Below, in pieces: positions 1 through 8,514 of a stretch of DNA of 64,000 nucleotides. Where the stretch lies: the NCBI RefSeq assembly GCF_030817535.1, contig NZ_JAUSZL010000002.1, forward strand, positions 6,386,001 through 6,450,000, written 5' to 3'. A program made the position numbers and the translations under genes. The stretch is from Streptomyces sp. V3I8 (GTDB lineage: Bacteria > Actinomycetota > Actinomycetes > Streptomycetales > Streptomycetaceae). The notes beneath the pieces are model-generated. The model did not search any database, was not told the DNA's origin, and saw only the letters and a program-made list of their open reading frames with translations. Numbering within the stretch: the stretch's first letter is position 1; each line of letters opens with the position of its first letter.

Positions 1-163
1 GCGCAAGGCGGAGAAGGTCATCATCGACCGCGCGCTGGCGGGGCTGAAGAAGCGCGTGGAGTCGGGCGACGCGGGCAGGGAGGCGGAGGCCGAGTCGCAG
101 GACTCCGGCCAGAAGGCGCAGCCGGTCGACACCGACAAGAAGGCCGGACCGGACGACAAGTAG
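1..163 (+). CDS. SRPBCC-family protein, C-terminal end only
   Basis: Only the last 53 codons lie in the window; they end at the TAG at 161-163. The visible part begins RKAEKVIIDRALAGLKKRVE, a basic amphipathic helix, followed by a charged, disordered tail rich in Asp, Lys and Gln. That helix resembles the closing helix of Streptomyces SRPBCC (START/polyketide cyclase-like) proteins as I remember them. These are about 150-residue proteins with a ligand-binding cavity and mostly unknown roles. The stop lies 43 bases before the ArsA-like gene on the same strand, so they may be cotranscribed. Without the N-terminal part the family call is an inference. Confidence 0.55.
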   Translation, partial: RKAEKVIIDRALAGLKKRVESGDAGREAEAESQDSGQKAQPVDTDKKAGPDDK

Positions 164-206
164 CGGCCCGCCGTCACCGCCGCCCCACCCCGTACCGTTC
201 AGCAGC

Positions 207-1388
207 ATGCGCACCATCCTGATCACCGGGTCCGGCGGCTCCGGCCGCACCACCGTCGCCGCGGCCACCGCTCTGGCGGCCGCCCGCCGGGGCACCCGCA
301 CCCTGGTGCTCTCCGCGGACCGCACCGACACCCTCGGCGCCGTCCTCGGCGCCCCCACCGGCGGCACACCGGCCGAGACCGCCCCCGGCCTCACCGCCTG
401 GCGGCCGGATCCGGCCGAGGGCTTCCGGGCGGACCTCCTCGCGCTCCAGGAGCAGGCCTCCGGCGCCCTCGGCCTGCTGGGCTCGGCCCGCCTGGACGCC
501 GAGGAGCTCACCCCGCTCCCGGGCGCCGAGGAACTCACCCTGCTGCGTGCCCTGCGCGACGCGGCCGCCTCGGACACCTTCGACCTGCTCGTCGTCGACC
601 TGCCGCCCGTCCCCCAGGCCCTCGCCCTGCTGGCCCTGCCCGAACAACTGCGCCGCTACCTGCGCCGTCTGCTGCCCGCCGAGCGCCAGGCGGCCCGCGC
701 CCTGCGCCCCGTCCTCGGTCGCCTGGCCGGTGTGCCGATGCCGACGGAGCGGCTGTACGAGACGGCGGCCCGCTGGGACGTCGAACTGGCCGCGGCCCAG
801 CTGGCCGTCGAGGACCCGGCGACGACCGTGCGCCTGGTCGCCGAACCCGGCCCGGCCGGCGCCGACGCCGTCCGGACCGCCACCACCGGACTCGCCCTGC
901 GCGGCCTGCGCACCGACGCCCTGATCGTCAGCCGCGTGCTGCCCGGCACGTCCCCCGACACCTGGCTGGCCGCCCTCGCCGCCCAGCAGCGCAAGGCCGT
1001 CGACGAGTGGCGCGCGGAGCGGAGACGGACGGACGACGTGCACGAGGTGCCGCACCTCGGCCGCGACCCGCGCGGCCCCGAGGACCTGGCCCTGCTCCCA
1101 GTGCCCGCGGCGGGCGACACTCCCGGCCCGCCGCGGTGGCCCGTCGTCGACCGGCTCGCCGACGACGGCGTGCTCGTCTGGCACATCCCGCTCCCCGGCG
1201 CGATACGCGAGGAACTCGACCTCGTCCGGCGCGGGGACGAACTCCTGCTCACCGTCGGGCAGTTCCGCCGGGTCGTCGCGCTGCCCTCCGCCCTGCGCCG
1301 CTGCGCGGTGGCCGGCGCCTCCCTGCGCGAGGGCGAACTGAGGGTCCGGTTCACCCCCGACCCCGAGCTGTGGCCGCGGACACGGTGA
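207..1388 (+). CDS. ArsA-like P-loop ATPase with altered Walker A
   Basis: A 393-residue protein of the ArsA/Get3 (SIMIBI) ATPase type. It begins MRTILITGSGGSGRTT, so the P-loop follows strand 1 immediately. Further on are a switch-like DLLVVDLPP segment near residue 130 and a C-terminal region (about 310-390) that looks like the small Hsp20-like domain of actinobacterial ArsA homologues. The usual GKGGVGKTT loop is here GSGGSGRTT, lacking both the signature lysine and the P-loop lysine. ATP hydrolysis may be weak, or the protein may be regulatory. No arsenic genes are nearby; the neighbours are an SRPBCC gene and the DUF5304/glkA pair. Start is the ATG at 207. Confidence 0.7.
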   Translation: MRTILITGSGGSGRTTVAAATALAAARRGTRTLVLSADRTDTLGAVLGAPTGGTPAETAPGLTAWRPDPAEGFRADLLALQEQASGALGLLGSARLDAEELTPLPGAEELTLLRALRDAAASDTFDLLVVDLPPVPQALALLALPEQLRRYLRRLLPAERQAARALRPVLGRLAGVPMPTERLYETAARWDVELAAAQLAVEDPATTVRLVAEPGPAGADAVRTATTGLALRGLRTDALIVSRVLPGTSPDTWLAALAAQQRKAVDEWRAERRRTDDVHEVPHLGRDPRGPEDLALLPVPAAGDTPGPPRWPVVDRLADDGVLVWHIPLPGAIREELDLVRRGDELLLTVGQFRRVVALPSALRRCAVAGASLREGELRVRFTPDPELWPRTR

Positions 1389-1447
1389 ACGGCATACCCC
1401 CGTTCGGGTAACGTCGAGAGACACAGAGCCGATGCTTGGAGTCCGCC

Positions 1448-1945
1448 ATGAGCGATGAGCGCCCCACGTCCGAAGCCGGGGAGGACGCGCTCGGCAAGGT
1501 GCACGACGAGGAGCACGACGAGGTCCGGGCCACCGACGACGACGCCTGGGCGAAGGCGTGCGCCGAGGACCTCGCCGCGGAGCAGGCCCGCCGCCGCGGC
1601 CAGTACGGCCGCCCGCCCGGCTCGGCCGCCGAGGAACTGCGCAAACTCGTCGACGCCGTCGCCGACAAACTGTCCGGACTGCAGTCACCGCTGCTCGGGG
1701 CGGTCGCCGGCGGCGCCGCCCAGCAGGTGGTCAACCAGGTCGTGCAGCAGGCCAGGGCCGCCGTCGAGCCCGTCATCGAACGCAACCCCGACGTGTTCGA
1801 CCACCTCGCGAGCGCCGGCTCCGAGCTGCTCGCCGCGTACCGCTCCGCCGTCGAGGCGCAGGAACGGCGCTGGACCGCCCGGGACACCGCCGCGCGGCCC
1901 CGGGACGAGGGCACCGGTGGTGCGGAACACATCGACCTGGACTGA
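1448..1945 (+). CDS. DUF5304 protein upstream of glucokinase
   Basis: A 165-residue acidic soluble protein. The N-terminus is charged and probably disordered. A central segment (about residues 55-105, containing ELRKLVDAVADKL and AAQQVVNQVVQQ) looks helical. The ATG at 1448 is preferred because GGAG sits six bases upstream; a TTG at 1436 in the same frame would add four residues. The position directly before glkA matches S. coelicolor SCO2127, which I recall being reported to affect glkA expression and glucose repression. The molecular function is unknown. The gap to glkA is 53 bases, so co-expression is likely. There are no catalytic motifs or membrane segments. Confidence 0.7.
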   Translation: MSDERPTSEAGEDALGKVHDEEHDEVRATDDDAWAKACAEDLAAEQARRRGQYGRPPGSAAEELRKLVDAVADKLSGLQSPLLGAVAGGAAQQVVNQVVQQARAAVEPVIERNPDVFDHLASAGSELLAAYRSAVEAQERRWTARDTAARPRDEGTGGAEHIDLD

Positions 1946-1998
1946 AGCCGCTCGGGTACGGTTGGCCATAGCGGGGCTCGACCGAAACTGAGGGATTC

Positions 1999-2952
1999 AT
2001 GGGACTCACCATCGGCGTCGACATCGGCGGCACGAAGATCGCGGCCGGGGTGGTCGACGAGGAAGGCAACATCCTCTCGACCTTCAAAGTGCCGACGCCC
2101 ACGACGCCGCAGGCGATCGTGGACGCGATCGCCGCCGCCGTCGAGGGTGCACGGGCCGGGCACGAGATCGTCGGCGTGGGCATCGGTGCCGCCGGATACG
2201 TCAACCGTCAGCGCTCGACGGTCTATTTCGCGCCGAACATCGACTGGCGGCAGGAACCCCTGAAGGAAGAGGTGGAGGCCCGGGTCGGCCTCCCGGTCGT
2301 GGTCGAGAACGACGCGAACGCGGCGGCCTGGGGCGAGTACAAGTTCGGCGCGGGCAAGGGCCACCGCAACGTCATCTGCATCACGCTCGGCACGGGCCTG
2401 GGCGGCGGCATCATCATCGGCAACAAACTGCGGCGCGGGCACTTCGGTGTCGCCGCCGAGTTCGGGCACATCCGGATGGTCCCGGACGGGCTGCTGTGCG
2501 GGTGCGGTTCGCAGGGCTGCTGGGAGCAGTACGCGTCCGGTCGCGCGCTCGTCAGGTACGCGACGCAGCGCGCCAACGCGACCCCCGAGCGGGCGGAGAT
2601 CCTGCTCTCGCTGGGCGACGGAACCCCCGACGGCATCGAGGGCAAGCACATCTCGATGGCCGCGCGGCAGGGGGACCCGGTGGCCGTGGACTCCTACCGC
2701 GAGCTGGCCCGCTGGGCGGGGGCCGGTCTCGCCGACCTGGCCTCTCTCTTCGACCCCTCCGCGTTCATCGTGGGCGGAGGGCTGTCGGACGAGGGCGAGC
2801 TGGTGCTCGACCCGATCCGCAAGTCGTACAAGCGGTGGCTGGTGGGCGGGAACTGGCGGCCCGTCGCGGACGTGATCGCCGCGCAGCTCGGGAACGACGC
2901 GGGGCTGGTGGGCGCGGCGGACCTGGCCCGTGAGCCGGACCCGGTCATGTAG
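1999..2952 (+). CDS. glkA: ROK-family glucokinase
   Basis: Phosphorylates glucose to glucose 6-phosphate with ATP in the cytosol and, in Streptomyces, mediates carbon catabolite repression. The 317-residue protein has the N-terminal phosphate-binding motif GVDIGGTK, the catalytic aspartate in ENDANAA (D105), and the ROK zinc site made of H157 in GHIRM and the cysteines of LCGCGSQGCWEQ (C167, C169, C174). All key residues are present and the length is typical of the family. AGGGA lies just upstream of the ATG. It follows the DUF5304 gene, as in other streptomycetes. A repeat-derived hairpin lies downstream. Confidence 0.96.
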   Translation: MGLTIGVDIGGTKIAAGVVDEEGNILSTFKVPTPTTPQAIVDAIAAAVEGARAGHEIVGVGIGAAGYVNRQRSTVYFAPNIDWRQEPLKEEVEARVGLPVVVENDANAAAWGEYKFGAGKGHRNVICITLGTGLGGGIIIGNKLRRGHFGVAAEFGHIRMVPDGLLCGCGSQGCWEQYASGRALVRYATQRANATPERAEILLSLGDGTPDGIEGKHISMAARQGDPVAVDSYRELARWAGAGLADLASLFDPSAFIVGGGLSDEGELVLDPIRKSYKRWLVGGNWRPVADVIAAQLGNDAGLVGAADLAREPDPVM

Positions 2953-3018
2953 TGACCGGGTCCCCCACGACCGCCCGCCGTGCCCTCCGGGCCGGCGGGC
3001 GCTGTGGTGTGCGGGGGC

Positions 3019-3098
3019 CGATCGCACGGTTCCCCGCGCCCCTCAAGGGTGAAAAACCGGGGCGCAGCCCCGTTTTCCAGGGGCGGGGAACCGCGCGA
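3019..3098. repeat. Dispersed REP-like hairpin element
   Basis: A nested inverted repeat in the glkA to nuclease gap. The outer arms are a CGGTTCCCCGCGCCCCT-like arm at about 3027-3043 and its near-complement ending GGGGAACCGCGCGA at 3085-3098, with a two-base deletion. The inner hairpin reads AAAACCGGGGC / GCCCCGTTTT (3054-3075). From memory this layout occurs many times in Streptomyces intergenic regions, where it can act as a terminator or mRNA-stabilising structure. A partial copy seems to lie at about 22280-22315. Confidence 0.6.
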
Positions 3099-3163
3099 CA
3101 AGCCCCCGCCGGGCCGCGGACGAAAAACGCGGCCCCCGCCCCGCACCCACTATCTTGATCCGC

Positions 3164-3928
3164 ATGTCGATCAGTCCGGCAGACAGCCCGCTGCCCGCTT
3201 CCCGCAGTGAAGAGGACGGCTCCGCCGTCATCCGCGTGCTCAGCTACAACATCCGCTCCCTGCGGGACGACACCACCGCACTCGCCCGGGTGATCACCGC
3301 CTGCGCCCCGGACCTCGTCCTGCTCCAGGAGGCCCCCCGCTTCTTCCGCTGGCGCAAGAAGCTGTCCCGCCTGGCCGCGGCCTCCGGCCAGGTCGTCCTC
3401 TCCGGCGGCGCCACCGCCTCCGGGCCCGCCCTGCTCTGCTCCCTGCGCGCCACCGTGGAACGCACCGAGGACGTCCTGCTCCCGCTCACCCCCGGCCTGC
3501 ACCGGCGCGGCTTCGCGACCGCGGTCGTACGCTTCGGGGCGGCCCGCGTCGGCGTACTGAGCTGTCATCTCTCCCTGCAGAAGGACGAGCGCAGGAAGCA
3601 GGGCGACCTGCTCCTCGACCGGCTCGCCGCACTGGGCGCCCCGCACGCCGTCGCCGGCGGCGACCTCAACGAGCGCCCGGACGGCCGCACCTTCACCCGC
3701 CTCGCGGCGGAACTGCAGGACGGCTGGGCGGTGGCCCCCTGGGGCGGTGAGTACACCTCGACGCCCGGCGACCCCCACCAGCGCATCGACGCCCTCTTCG
3801 CCACACCGGGCGTGCAGGTCCTGGGCTGCGGCGTACCCCTGGGCCACCCCGGGGTGAGCGAGGCGGACCTGAGGGCGGCCACGGACCACCTGCCGGTCCT
3901 GGCCGCCCTCAGGGTCCCGGCCGCCTGA
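3164..3928 (+). CDS. Endonuclease/exonuclease/phosphatase-fold protein
   Basis: A 254-residue member of the EEP (DNase I-like) superfamily, Mg-dependent phosphodiesterases acting on nucleic acids, sphingolipids or inositol phosphates. The signatures appear in order: LSYNIRSL near residue 27, LLQEAP near 51, GGDLNERPDG near 165 and TDHLPV near the C-terminus, giving the metal ligands and the catalytic Asp/His pair. There is no signal peptide, so it should be cytosolic; the substrate cannot be told. The ATG at 3164 has no ribosome site, but TATCTT at 3151-3156 is a good -10 box seven bases ahead, which suggests leaderless mRNA. A TTG at 3155 is possible but less likely. Confidence 0.8.
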   Translation: MSISPADSPLPASRSEEDGSAVIRVLSYNIRSLRDDTTALARVITACAPDLVLLQEAPRFFRWRKKLSRLAAASGQVVLSGGATASGPALLCSLRATVERTEDVLLPLTPGLHRRGFATAVVRFGAARVGVLSCHLSLQKDERRKQGDLLLDRLAALGAPHAVAGGDLNERPDGRTFTRLAAELQDGWAVAPWGGEYTSTPGDPHQRIDALFATPGVQVLGCGVPLGHPGVSEADLRAATDHLPVLAALRVPAA

Positions 3929-3939
3929 GACACGGGGCG

Positions 3940-4629
3940 TCAGACCACCGCGCCGCGCCCCGGGTCCCCCTCGTCCTCGTCGTCCCGCATCCGCCCCACC
4001 AGCGTGGCGAACCCGCCGAGGAAGCCGCCGATACCGAGCGTGGCGAGGTACCACGTCATGTCCCAGCCGAGCAGCACCGCGAGGAGCAGCAGCACGGGAC
4101 CGCCGATCACGCCCAGCCAGGCGAACTTGGCCGTCGTGTCCGCGGCCGGCAGCGGAGGCGGCTCGGGCGGCACGAAGTGGCCCTCGTCGTCCTCGTCGGC
4201 CCCGTCGGGATCGGCCTCGTCCGGATCCGGCGCCGCGTAGTCACGCGGGCCGGCCACGCCGGGCGCGAACGCGACCGAACTGCCGAGCGGCCTGTCGGCG
4301 GCCGGCTCGTCCGCCGTCCCGGCCGTCGTGCCCGGTGTGTCGGGGTCCGCGGTGTCCGTACCGTCCTTCGGGCCCTTGGCGCCCTCGGGCTTCGCGGCGC
4401 TCTTCGTGTCGGAGTCGCCCGCGCCGCCGGAGCCGTTGGTCTCGGGCTCCAGGAGCGCCAGGTCCTCCACCGACTTGAACGGCTTGGCACCCGGCGGGTC
4501 CGGCGGTTCCTCGCCGTACCCCGCCACGATGGCCTCCCACGCCGCCGTCTCGTCGAACGACGGGCCCTGCTCCCCGCCGGGAGCCGCGTCCTTCTCCTCG
4601 GGCTCGCGATCCGCGTCGTGCTCAGCCAC
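3940..4629 (-). CDS. Acidic membrane protein with two C-terminal TM helices
   Basis: A 229-residue protein of unknown function. About 150 N-terminal residues are disordered and acidic (many Glu, Asp, Pro and Gly), followed by two adjacent hydrophobic helices (FAWLGVIGGPVLLLLAVLLG and YLATLGIGGFLGGFATLV) and a short charged end. It should sit in the plasma membrane with a long flexible tail. The GTG start at 4629 overlaps the end of the upstream esterase gene by 8 bases, so the two are probably translationally coupled. It converges on the nuclease gene with only 11 bases between the stops. The family is recognisable as streptomycete-conserved but not named. Confidence 0.75.
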   Translation of the reverse strand: MAEHDADREPEEKDAAPGGEQGPSFDETAAWEAIVAGYGEEPPDPPGAKPFKSVEDLALLEPETNGSGGAGDSDTKSAAKPEGAKGPKDGTDTADPDTPGTTAGTADEPAADRPLGSSVAFAPGVAGPRDYAAPDPDEADPDGADEDDEGHFVPPEPPPLPAADTTAKFAWLGVIGGPVLLLLAVLLGWDMTWYLATLGIGGFLGGFATLVGRMRDDEDEGDPGRGAVV

Positions 4630-5431
4630 CAGTGGCCGTCCCTTCCTGCTGACCCGCCTGGCCCGCGTCGGCCTCCTTGCCGGCGCCGGGTGCGAGCCGG
4701 GAGACGAAGGCGAAGCTCTCCTCGAAGATCCGGTCCGCGTCGTGGTCCAACGTCGCGACGTGGTAGCTCTGTTCCAGAAGTATCTCCGTCACGTCCACGG
4801 ACGACACCCGGCTGAGGATGCGGGCCGAGTCGGCGGGCGGCACGACATGGTCCCGCGGGCTGCGCAGGAGCAGCAGCGGCTGGGTCACCTGCGGCAGTTC
4901 GCCGTCGAGCAGCCGGTAGAAGGTACGCATCGAGTGCGCCGCGTGCAGGGGCACCTTGTCGTAGCCGATCTCGACACCGCCCTCCTTGGCGATGTCGCTG
5001 GTGATGCCCTTGACCGTCGGGACGAAGTGGCGGACCACCGGCAGGGCGTACGCGGCGAGGCCGTGCACCTTGTTCGCGGGGTTGACGACCACGACGCCGT
5101 CGACCGCGTCCCCGTGCTTCGCGGCGAGCCGCAGGGTGAGCGCGCCGCCCATGGAGAGGCCGAGGACGAAGACGTGGGCGCAGCGCTCGCGCAGGGCGCG
5201 CAGCTCACGGTCCACCTCCGCGTACCAGTCCTGCCAGCCGGTGAGCTGCATGTCCTGCCAGCGCGTGCCGTGCCCGGGCAGCAGCGGCAGCGAGACGGTG
5301 AGGCCACGCTCGGCGAGGTACTGCGCCCAGGGACGCAGCGACTGCGGGGAACCGGTGAAGCCGTGGCAGAGGAGGACCCCGACCTCTCCGCCCTCGTGGT
5401 GGAACGGCTCAGCTCCGGGAAGGACCGGCAC
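4622..5431 (-). CDS. Alpha/beta hydrolase, carboxylesterase/monoacylglycerol lipase type
   Basis: A 269-residue cytosolic alpha/beta hydrolase. It has the oxyanion-loop motif CHGFTGSP near residue 22, the cap-entry motif LPGHGT near 53, the nucleophile elbow GLSMGG near 94, an acid in the RSPRDHVVPP stretch and a late catalytic His in QSYHVATLDHD. This layout matches Est30-type carboxylesterases and bacterial monoacylglycerol lipases, which hydrolyse short- to medium-chain acyl esters. The GTG start at 5431 has AGGAG seven bases upstream. It is the first gene of a two-gene operon with the membrane protein and is divergent from an acyltransferase gene, which hints at a lipid-related role. Confidence 0.88.
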   Translation of the reverse strand: MPVLPGAEPFHHEGGEVGVLLCHGFTGSPQSLRPWAQYLAERGLTVSLPLLPGHGTRWQDMQLTGWQDWYAEVDRELRALRERCAHVFVLGLSMGGALTLRLAAKHGDAVDGVVVVNPANKVHGLAAYALPVVRHFVPTVKGITSDIAKEGGVEIGYDKVPLHAAHSMRTFYRLLDGELPQVTQPLLLLRSPRDHVVPPADSARILSRVSSVDVTEILLEQSYHVATLDHDADRIFEESFAFVSRLAPGAGKEADAGQAGQQEGTATGG

Positions 5432-5589
5432 CTTCGGTCTCCTGTTCGTTCAAGGGCGACGCGACGATCACCCCGAAGCTTCGAGGCGTACTTCACCGTA
5501 CGCGACCGCACTGACACCGACCAGGGCCGTCGGGCCCGTCGGCGGTGCCCCGGGTTAAGGTCTGAGCGACCTACACAGGAGGCACGCGG

Positions 5590-6378
5590 GTGATCTACGG
5601 CGCAATGAAGTTCTCCATCGGGGGACCCCTGAAGCTCGCCTTCAGGCCCTGGGTGGAAGGCCTCGAGAACATTCCCGCCGAGGGTCCGGCCATCCTGGCG
5701 AGCAATCACCTGTCCTTCTCGGACTCGTTCTTCCTGCCCGCGGTCCTCGACCGCAAGGTCACCTTCATCGCGAAGGCCGAGTACTTCACCACGCCGGGCG
5801 TCAAGGGCCGGATGACCGCCGCCTTCTTCAAGGGCGTCGGCCAGCTGCCGGTGGACCGCTCCGGAGGGCGCGGCGCCGGCCAGGCGGCCATCAGGAGCGG
5901 CCTCGACGTCCTGGAGCGGGGCGAGCTGTTCGGCATCTACCCGGAGGGCACGCGCTCGCCCGACGGCCGCCTCTACCGCGGCAAGCCCGGCGGCCTCGCG
6001 CGCGTGGCACTGGCCTCCGGGGCGCCGGTCGTCCCGGTCGCCATGATCGACACGGAGAAGATCCAGCCGCCCGGCAAGGTGATGCCCAAGCTGATGCGTC
6101 CGGGCATCCGCATCGGCAGGCCGCTGGACTTCAGCCGCTACAACGGCATGGAGCACGACCGTTTCGTCCTGCGCGCGGTGACCGACGAGGTCATGTACGA
6201 GATCATGAAGCTGTCCGGACAGGAGTACGTCGACATCTACGCGACCGCCGCCAAGCGGCAGATCGCGGAGGCGGCGAAAGCGCAGAAGCAGGCGCACAAG
6301 GAAGCCCAGAAGGAAGCCGGACAGGCCCACGGGGAAGCCGGACAGGTCCACGGGGAAGCCGGGCGGAGCGGCTCCTAG
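5590..6378 (+). CDS. PlsC-like 1-acyl-glycerol-3-phosphate acyltransferase
   Basis: A 262-residue lysophospholipid acyltransferase at the membrane surface, probably making phosphatidic acid or a related lipid. It has the HX4D catalytic motif in NHLSFSD near residue 38, the acceptor-binding block FFKGVGQLPVDRSG, the EGTRS motif near 119 and a later VPVAMI block. The GTG start at 5590 has AGGAGG seven bases upstream, and TAAGGT near 5555 could be a -10 box. The last 30 residues are a Lys/Ala/Gln/Glu-rich tail encoded by a 21-bp tandem repeat. It is divergent from an esterase gene and 38 bases before the sensor kinase gene. Confidence 0.88.
   Translation: MIYGAMKFSIGGPLKLAFRPWVEGLENIPAEGPAILASNHLSFSDSFFLPAVLDRKVTFIAKAEYFTTPGVKGRMTAAFFKGVGQLPVDRSGGRGAGQAAIRSGLDVLERGELFGIYPEGTRSPDGRLYRGKPGGLARVALASGAPVVPVAMIDTEKIQPPGKVMPKLMRPGIRIGRPLDFSRYNGMEHDRFVLRAVTDEVMYEIMKLSGQEYVDIYATAAKRQIAEAAKAQKQAHKEAQKEAGQAHGEAGQVHGEAGRSGS
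6313..6366 (+). repeat. 21-bp in-frame tandem repeat in the acyltransferase tail
   Basis: A 21-base unit starting GAAGCCGGACAGG is present twice in full (6313-6333 and 6334-6354, one base different), with a partial third copy to about 6366. It keeps the frame and encodes EAGQxHG heptapeptides, so copy-number changes would lengthen or shorten the tail without a frameshift. Confidence 0.8.
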
Positions 6379-6416
6379 ATCTGGACGGGGCCGCGGGGGG
6401 ATGGGGGAGTGGGGAC

Positions 6417-7697
6417 ATGGCCAAGCGCGAGAGAGTCATGAGGATGTCGGTCGAGCAGCCGCTGTGGCGCGCGCTCACGGGGTACCGGGTTCTGACGCTG
6501 TTCTACGCGATCGGTCTCTTCGTGGCGAAGCACGAGGAGTTCGTCCGCCCGGAAGTGGCCGTCGGCTACTACGTGGTGCTCTCCGCCTGGACCTTCGCCA
6601 CCCTGCCCAAGGTGGCGAACGCCGCGAGCTGCACCAAGCTCTTCCTCGCGGCCGATCTGACCGTCGCCCTCACCGGCATCCTGCTCACCCCGGTCGCGGA
6701 CGCCCACGACCGGATCGTGGCGGGCGGCCCGACCCTTCCGTCCATCTGGACCGCGGGCGCCGTGCTGGCGTTCGCCGTCAAGGGCGGCTGGCGCTGGGCG
6801 GCCTTCGCGTCGGCACTCGTCGGCGTCGCCAACGTCGCGCAGCGCGGTGCCCTCAGCGAGGACACCCTCCACAACGTGCTGCTGGTCTGGGTCGCCTCCA
6901 TCGCCATCGGGTACGTCGTCGAGGTCGCCCGGGCCTCCGAACGCACCCTGGCCCGCGCCCTGGAGATCGAGGCGGCGACGCGCGAGCGGGTGCGGCTCGC
7001 CCGGGACATCCACGACGGCGTCCTCCAGGTGCTGGCCATGGTCCAGCGGCGCGGTTCCGCGCTCGGCGGGGAGGCCGCGGAACTGGGCCGCCTCGCGGGC
7101 GAGCAGGAGGTGGCGCTGCGCACCCTGGTCTCCGGCGGGCTCGTACCCGTCTCGCGCGTCTCCGAGGACGAGGCCGAGGGCGCCGTCGTGCGGACGGTGG
7201 ACGAGCCGGACCCGCGGGACGACTCGGCCCCCCGCGACCTGCGGCCGCTGCTCGCCCCGTACGCCTGCGCGAAGGTGACGTTCGCCGCGCCGGGTACGCC
7301 GGTGCCGCTCGCGGCCGGTGCCGCGAGGGAACTGGCCGCCGCGGTGGGCGCCGCCCTGGACAACGTCCACCGGCACGCGGGCGCGGACGCGCGCGCGTGG
7401 ATCCTCGTCGAGGACGAGCCGGACGCGGTGATCGTGACCGTACGGGACGACGGGCCCGGCATCCCCGAGGGGCGGCTCGCGCAGGCCGAGGGGGAGGGGC
7501 GCCTCGGTGTCGCCCTGTCGATCCGCGGGCGGCTGCGCGAGATCGGGGGGACCGTCGAGCTGGTCTCGGTGCCGGGCCAGGGCACGGAGGTCGAGCTGAG
7601 AGTCCCCAAGGACGCAGTGAAGGAAGAAGTCGGGAAAGCACCGAAGAAGGCATCGGAGAGAGCCAAAGGTGCGCGGGGGAAGGCGGAGAAGGCATGA
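6417..7697 (+). CDS. macS: MacS-like two-component sensor histidine kinase
   Basis: A 426-residue membrane sensor kinase of the NarX/DesK class. Four to six hydrophobic helices span residues 25-165. The dimerisation and phosphoacceptor motif RDIHDGVLQ follows, with His199 as the likely phosphorylated residue. The C-terminal HATPase domain has an N-box in ALDNVHRHAG and a G-box in DDGPGIPEG. The last 25 residues are lysine- and alanine-rich. Its stop overlaps the response regulator start by four bases (ATGA). Gene order matches S. coelicolor SCO2121/SCO2120, which I recall as MacSR, regulating morphogenetic membrane proteins and actinorhodin; the symbol rests on that order and on class. Confidence 0.82.
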   Translation: MAKRERVMRMSVEQPLWRALTGYRVLTLFYAIGLFVAKHEEFVRPEVAVGYYVVLSAWTFATLPKVANAASCTKLFLAADLTVALTGILLTPVADAHDRIVAGGPTLPSIWTAGAVLAFAVKGGWRWAAFASALVGVANVAQRGALSEDTLHNVLLVWVASIAIGYVVEVARASERTLARALEIEAATRERVRLARDIHDGVLQVLAMVQRRGSALGGEAAELGRLAGEQEVALRTLVSGGLVPVSRVSEDEAEGAVVRTVDEPDPRDDSAPRDLRPLLAPYACAKVTFAAPGTPVPLAAGAARELAAAVGAALDNVHRHAGADARAWILVEDEPDAVIVTVRDDGPGIPEGRLAQAEGEGRLGVALSIRGRLREIGGTVELVSVPGQGTEVELRVPKDAVKEEVGKAPKKASERAKGARGKAEKA

Positions 7698-8371
7698 GTG
7701 AGCGACAGGACCCGATCAGGGTCATGGTGGTCGACGACCATCCCATGTGGCGCGACGCGGTCGCCCGCGACCTGGCCGGGGCCGGGTTCGAGGTGGTCGC
7801 GACCGCGGGCGACGGCGAGCAGGCGGTGCGCCGGGCCAGGGCCGCCGCGCCCGACGTCCTGGTGCTGGACCTGAACCTGCCCGCGAAACCGGGGGTGCAG
7901 GTCTGCAAGGAGCTCGTCGGTCTCGACCCCGCCCTGCGCGTCCTGGTCCTCTCCGCGAGCGGTGAGCACGCCGACGTCCTGGAGGCGGTCAAGTCGGGCG
8001 CCACCGGCTACCTGCTCAAGTCGGCCTCCACGGAGGAGCTGACCGACGCCGTGCGCCGCACGGCGGCCGGCGACCCCGTCTTCACGCCGGGCCTCGCGGG
8101 CCTGGTCCTCGGCGAGTACCGCAGGCTCGCCTCCGATCCCGGGCCCGCCACGGGCGGCGGCGAACCGAGGGCCCCGCAGCTCACCGACCGCGAGACCGAG
8201 GTGCTGCGTCTGGTGGCCAAGGGGCTGAGCTACAAGCAGATCGCCGAGCGTCTGGTCATCTCCCACCGCACGGTCCAGAACCACGTCCAGAACACCCTGG
8301 GCAAGCTCCAGTTGCACAACCGCGTGGAGTTGGTGCGCTATGCCATAGAGCGGGGTCTGGACGACGCGTAA
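7694..8371 (+). CDS. macR: MacR-like NarL/FixJ response regulator
   Basis: A 225-residue DNA-binding response regulator. The receiver domain (residues 8-125) has the acidic pair VVDDH, the phosphoacceptor Asp59 in VLVLDLNLP, the conserved Ser in LVLSAS and the Lys in YLLKSAS. The LuxR-type helix-turn-helix (about 158-220) contains LTDRETEVLRLVAKG and ISHRTVQNHV. The start overlaps the kinase stop, so the pair is translationally coupled. From memory, MacR of S. coelicolor binds TGAGTAC-N2-GTACTCA palindromes; a near match lies at 28029-28044 in this window. About 140 bases separate it from pfkA. Confidence 0.84.
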   Translation: MSERQDPIRVMVVDDHPMWRDAVARDLAGAGFEVVATAGDGEQAVRRARAAAPDVLVLDLNLPAKPGVQVCKELVGLDPALRVLVLSASGEHADVLEAVKSGATGYLLKSASTEELTDAVRRTAAGDPVFTPGLAGLVLGEYRRLASDPGPATGGGEPRAPQLTDRETEVLRLVAKGLSYKQIAERLVISHRTVQNHVQNTLGKLQLHNRVELVRYAIERGLDDA

Positions 8372-8514
8372 ACCCGCCGATACCCACCAACGAGTGACGA
8401 CGGGTGATCAACTCCCGCACATTGCACCGGAATTGACCTTCCGCCCCCTGCTGAAGTGACCTGGATCACTATTAGCGTGAGTTCCGTCAGCCAACCGCGG
8501 CGAAGGGACTTTCC

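Noticed and set aside
174..1688. A 504-codon minus-strand open frame
   Set aside because: It is the antisense shadow of the ArsA-like and DUF5304 genes, with Arg/Gly/Ala composition and no motif.
3019..3098. Mobile element or attachment site
   Set aside because: The structure is a REP-like nested hairpin without target duplications or an ORF.
4885..6351. Long minus-strand frame across the esterase and acyltransferase genes
   Set aside because: Both strands under it carry genes with clear motifs in other frames; the product is low-complexity.
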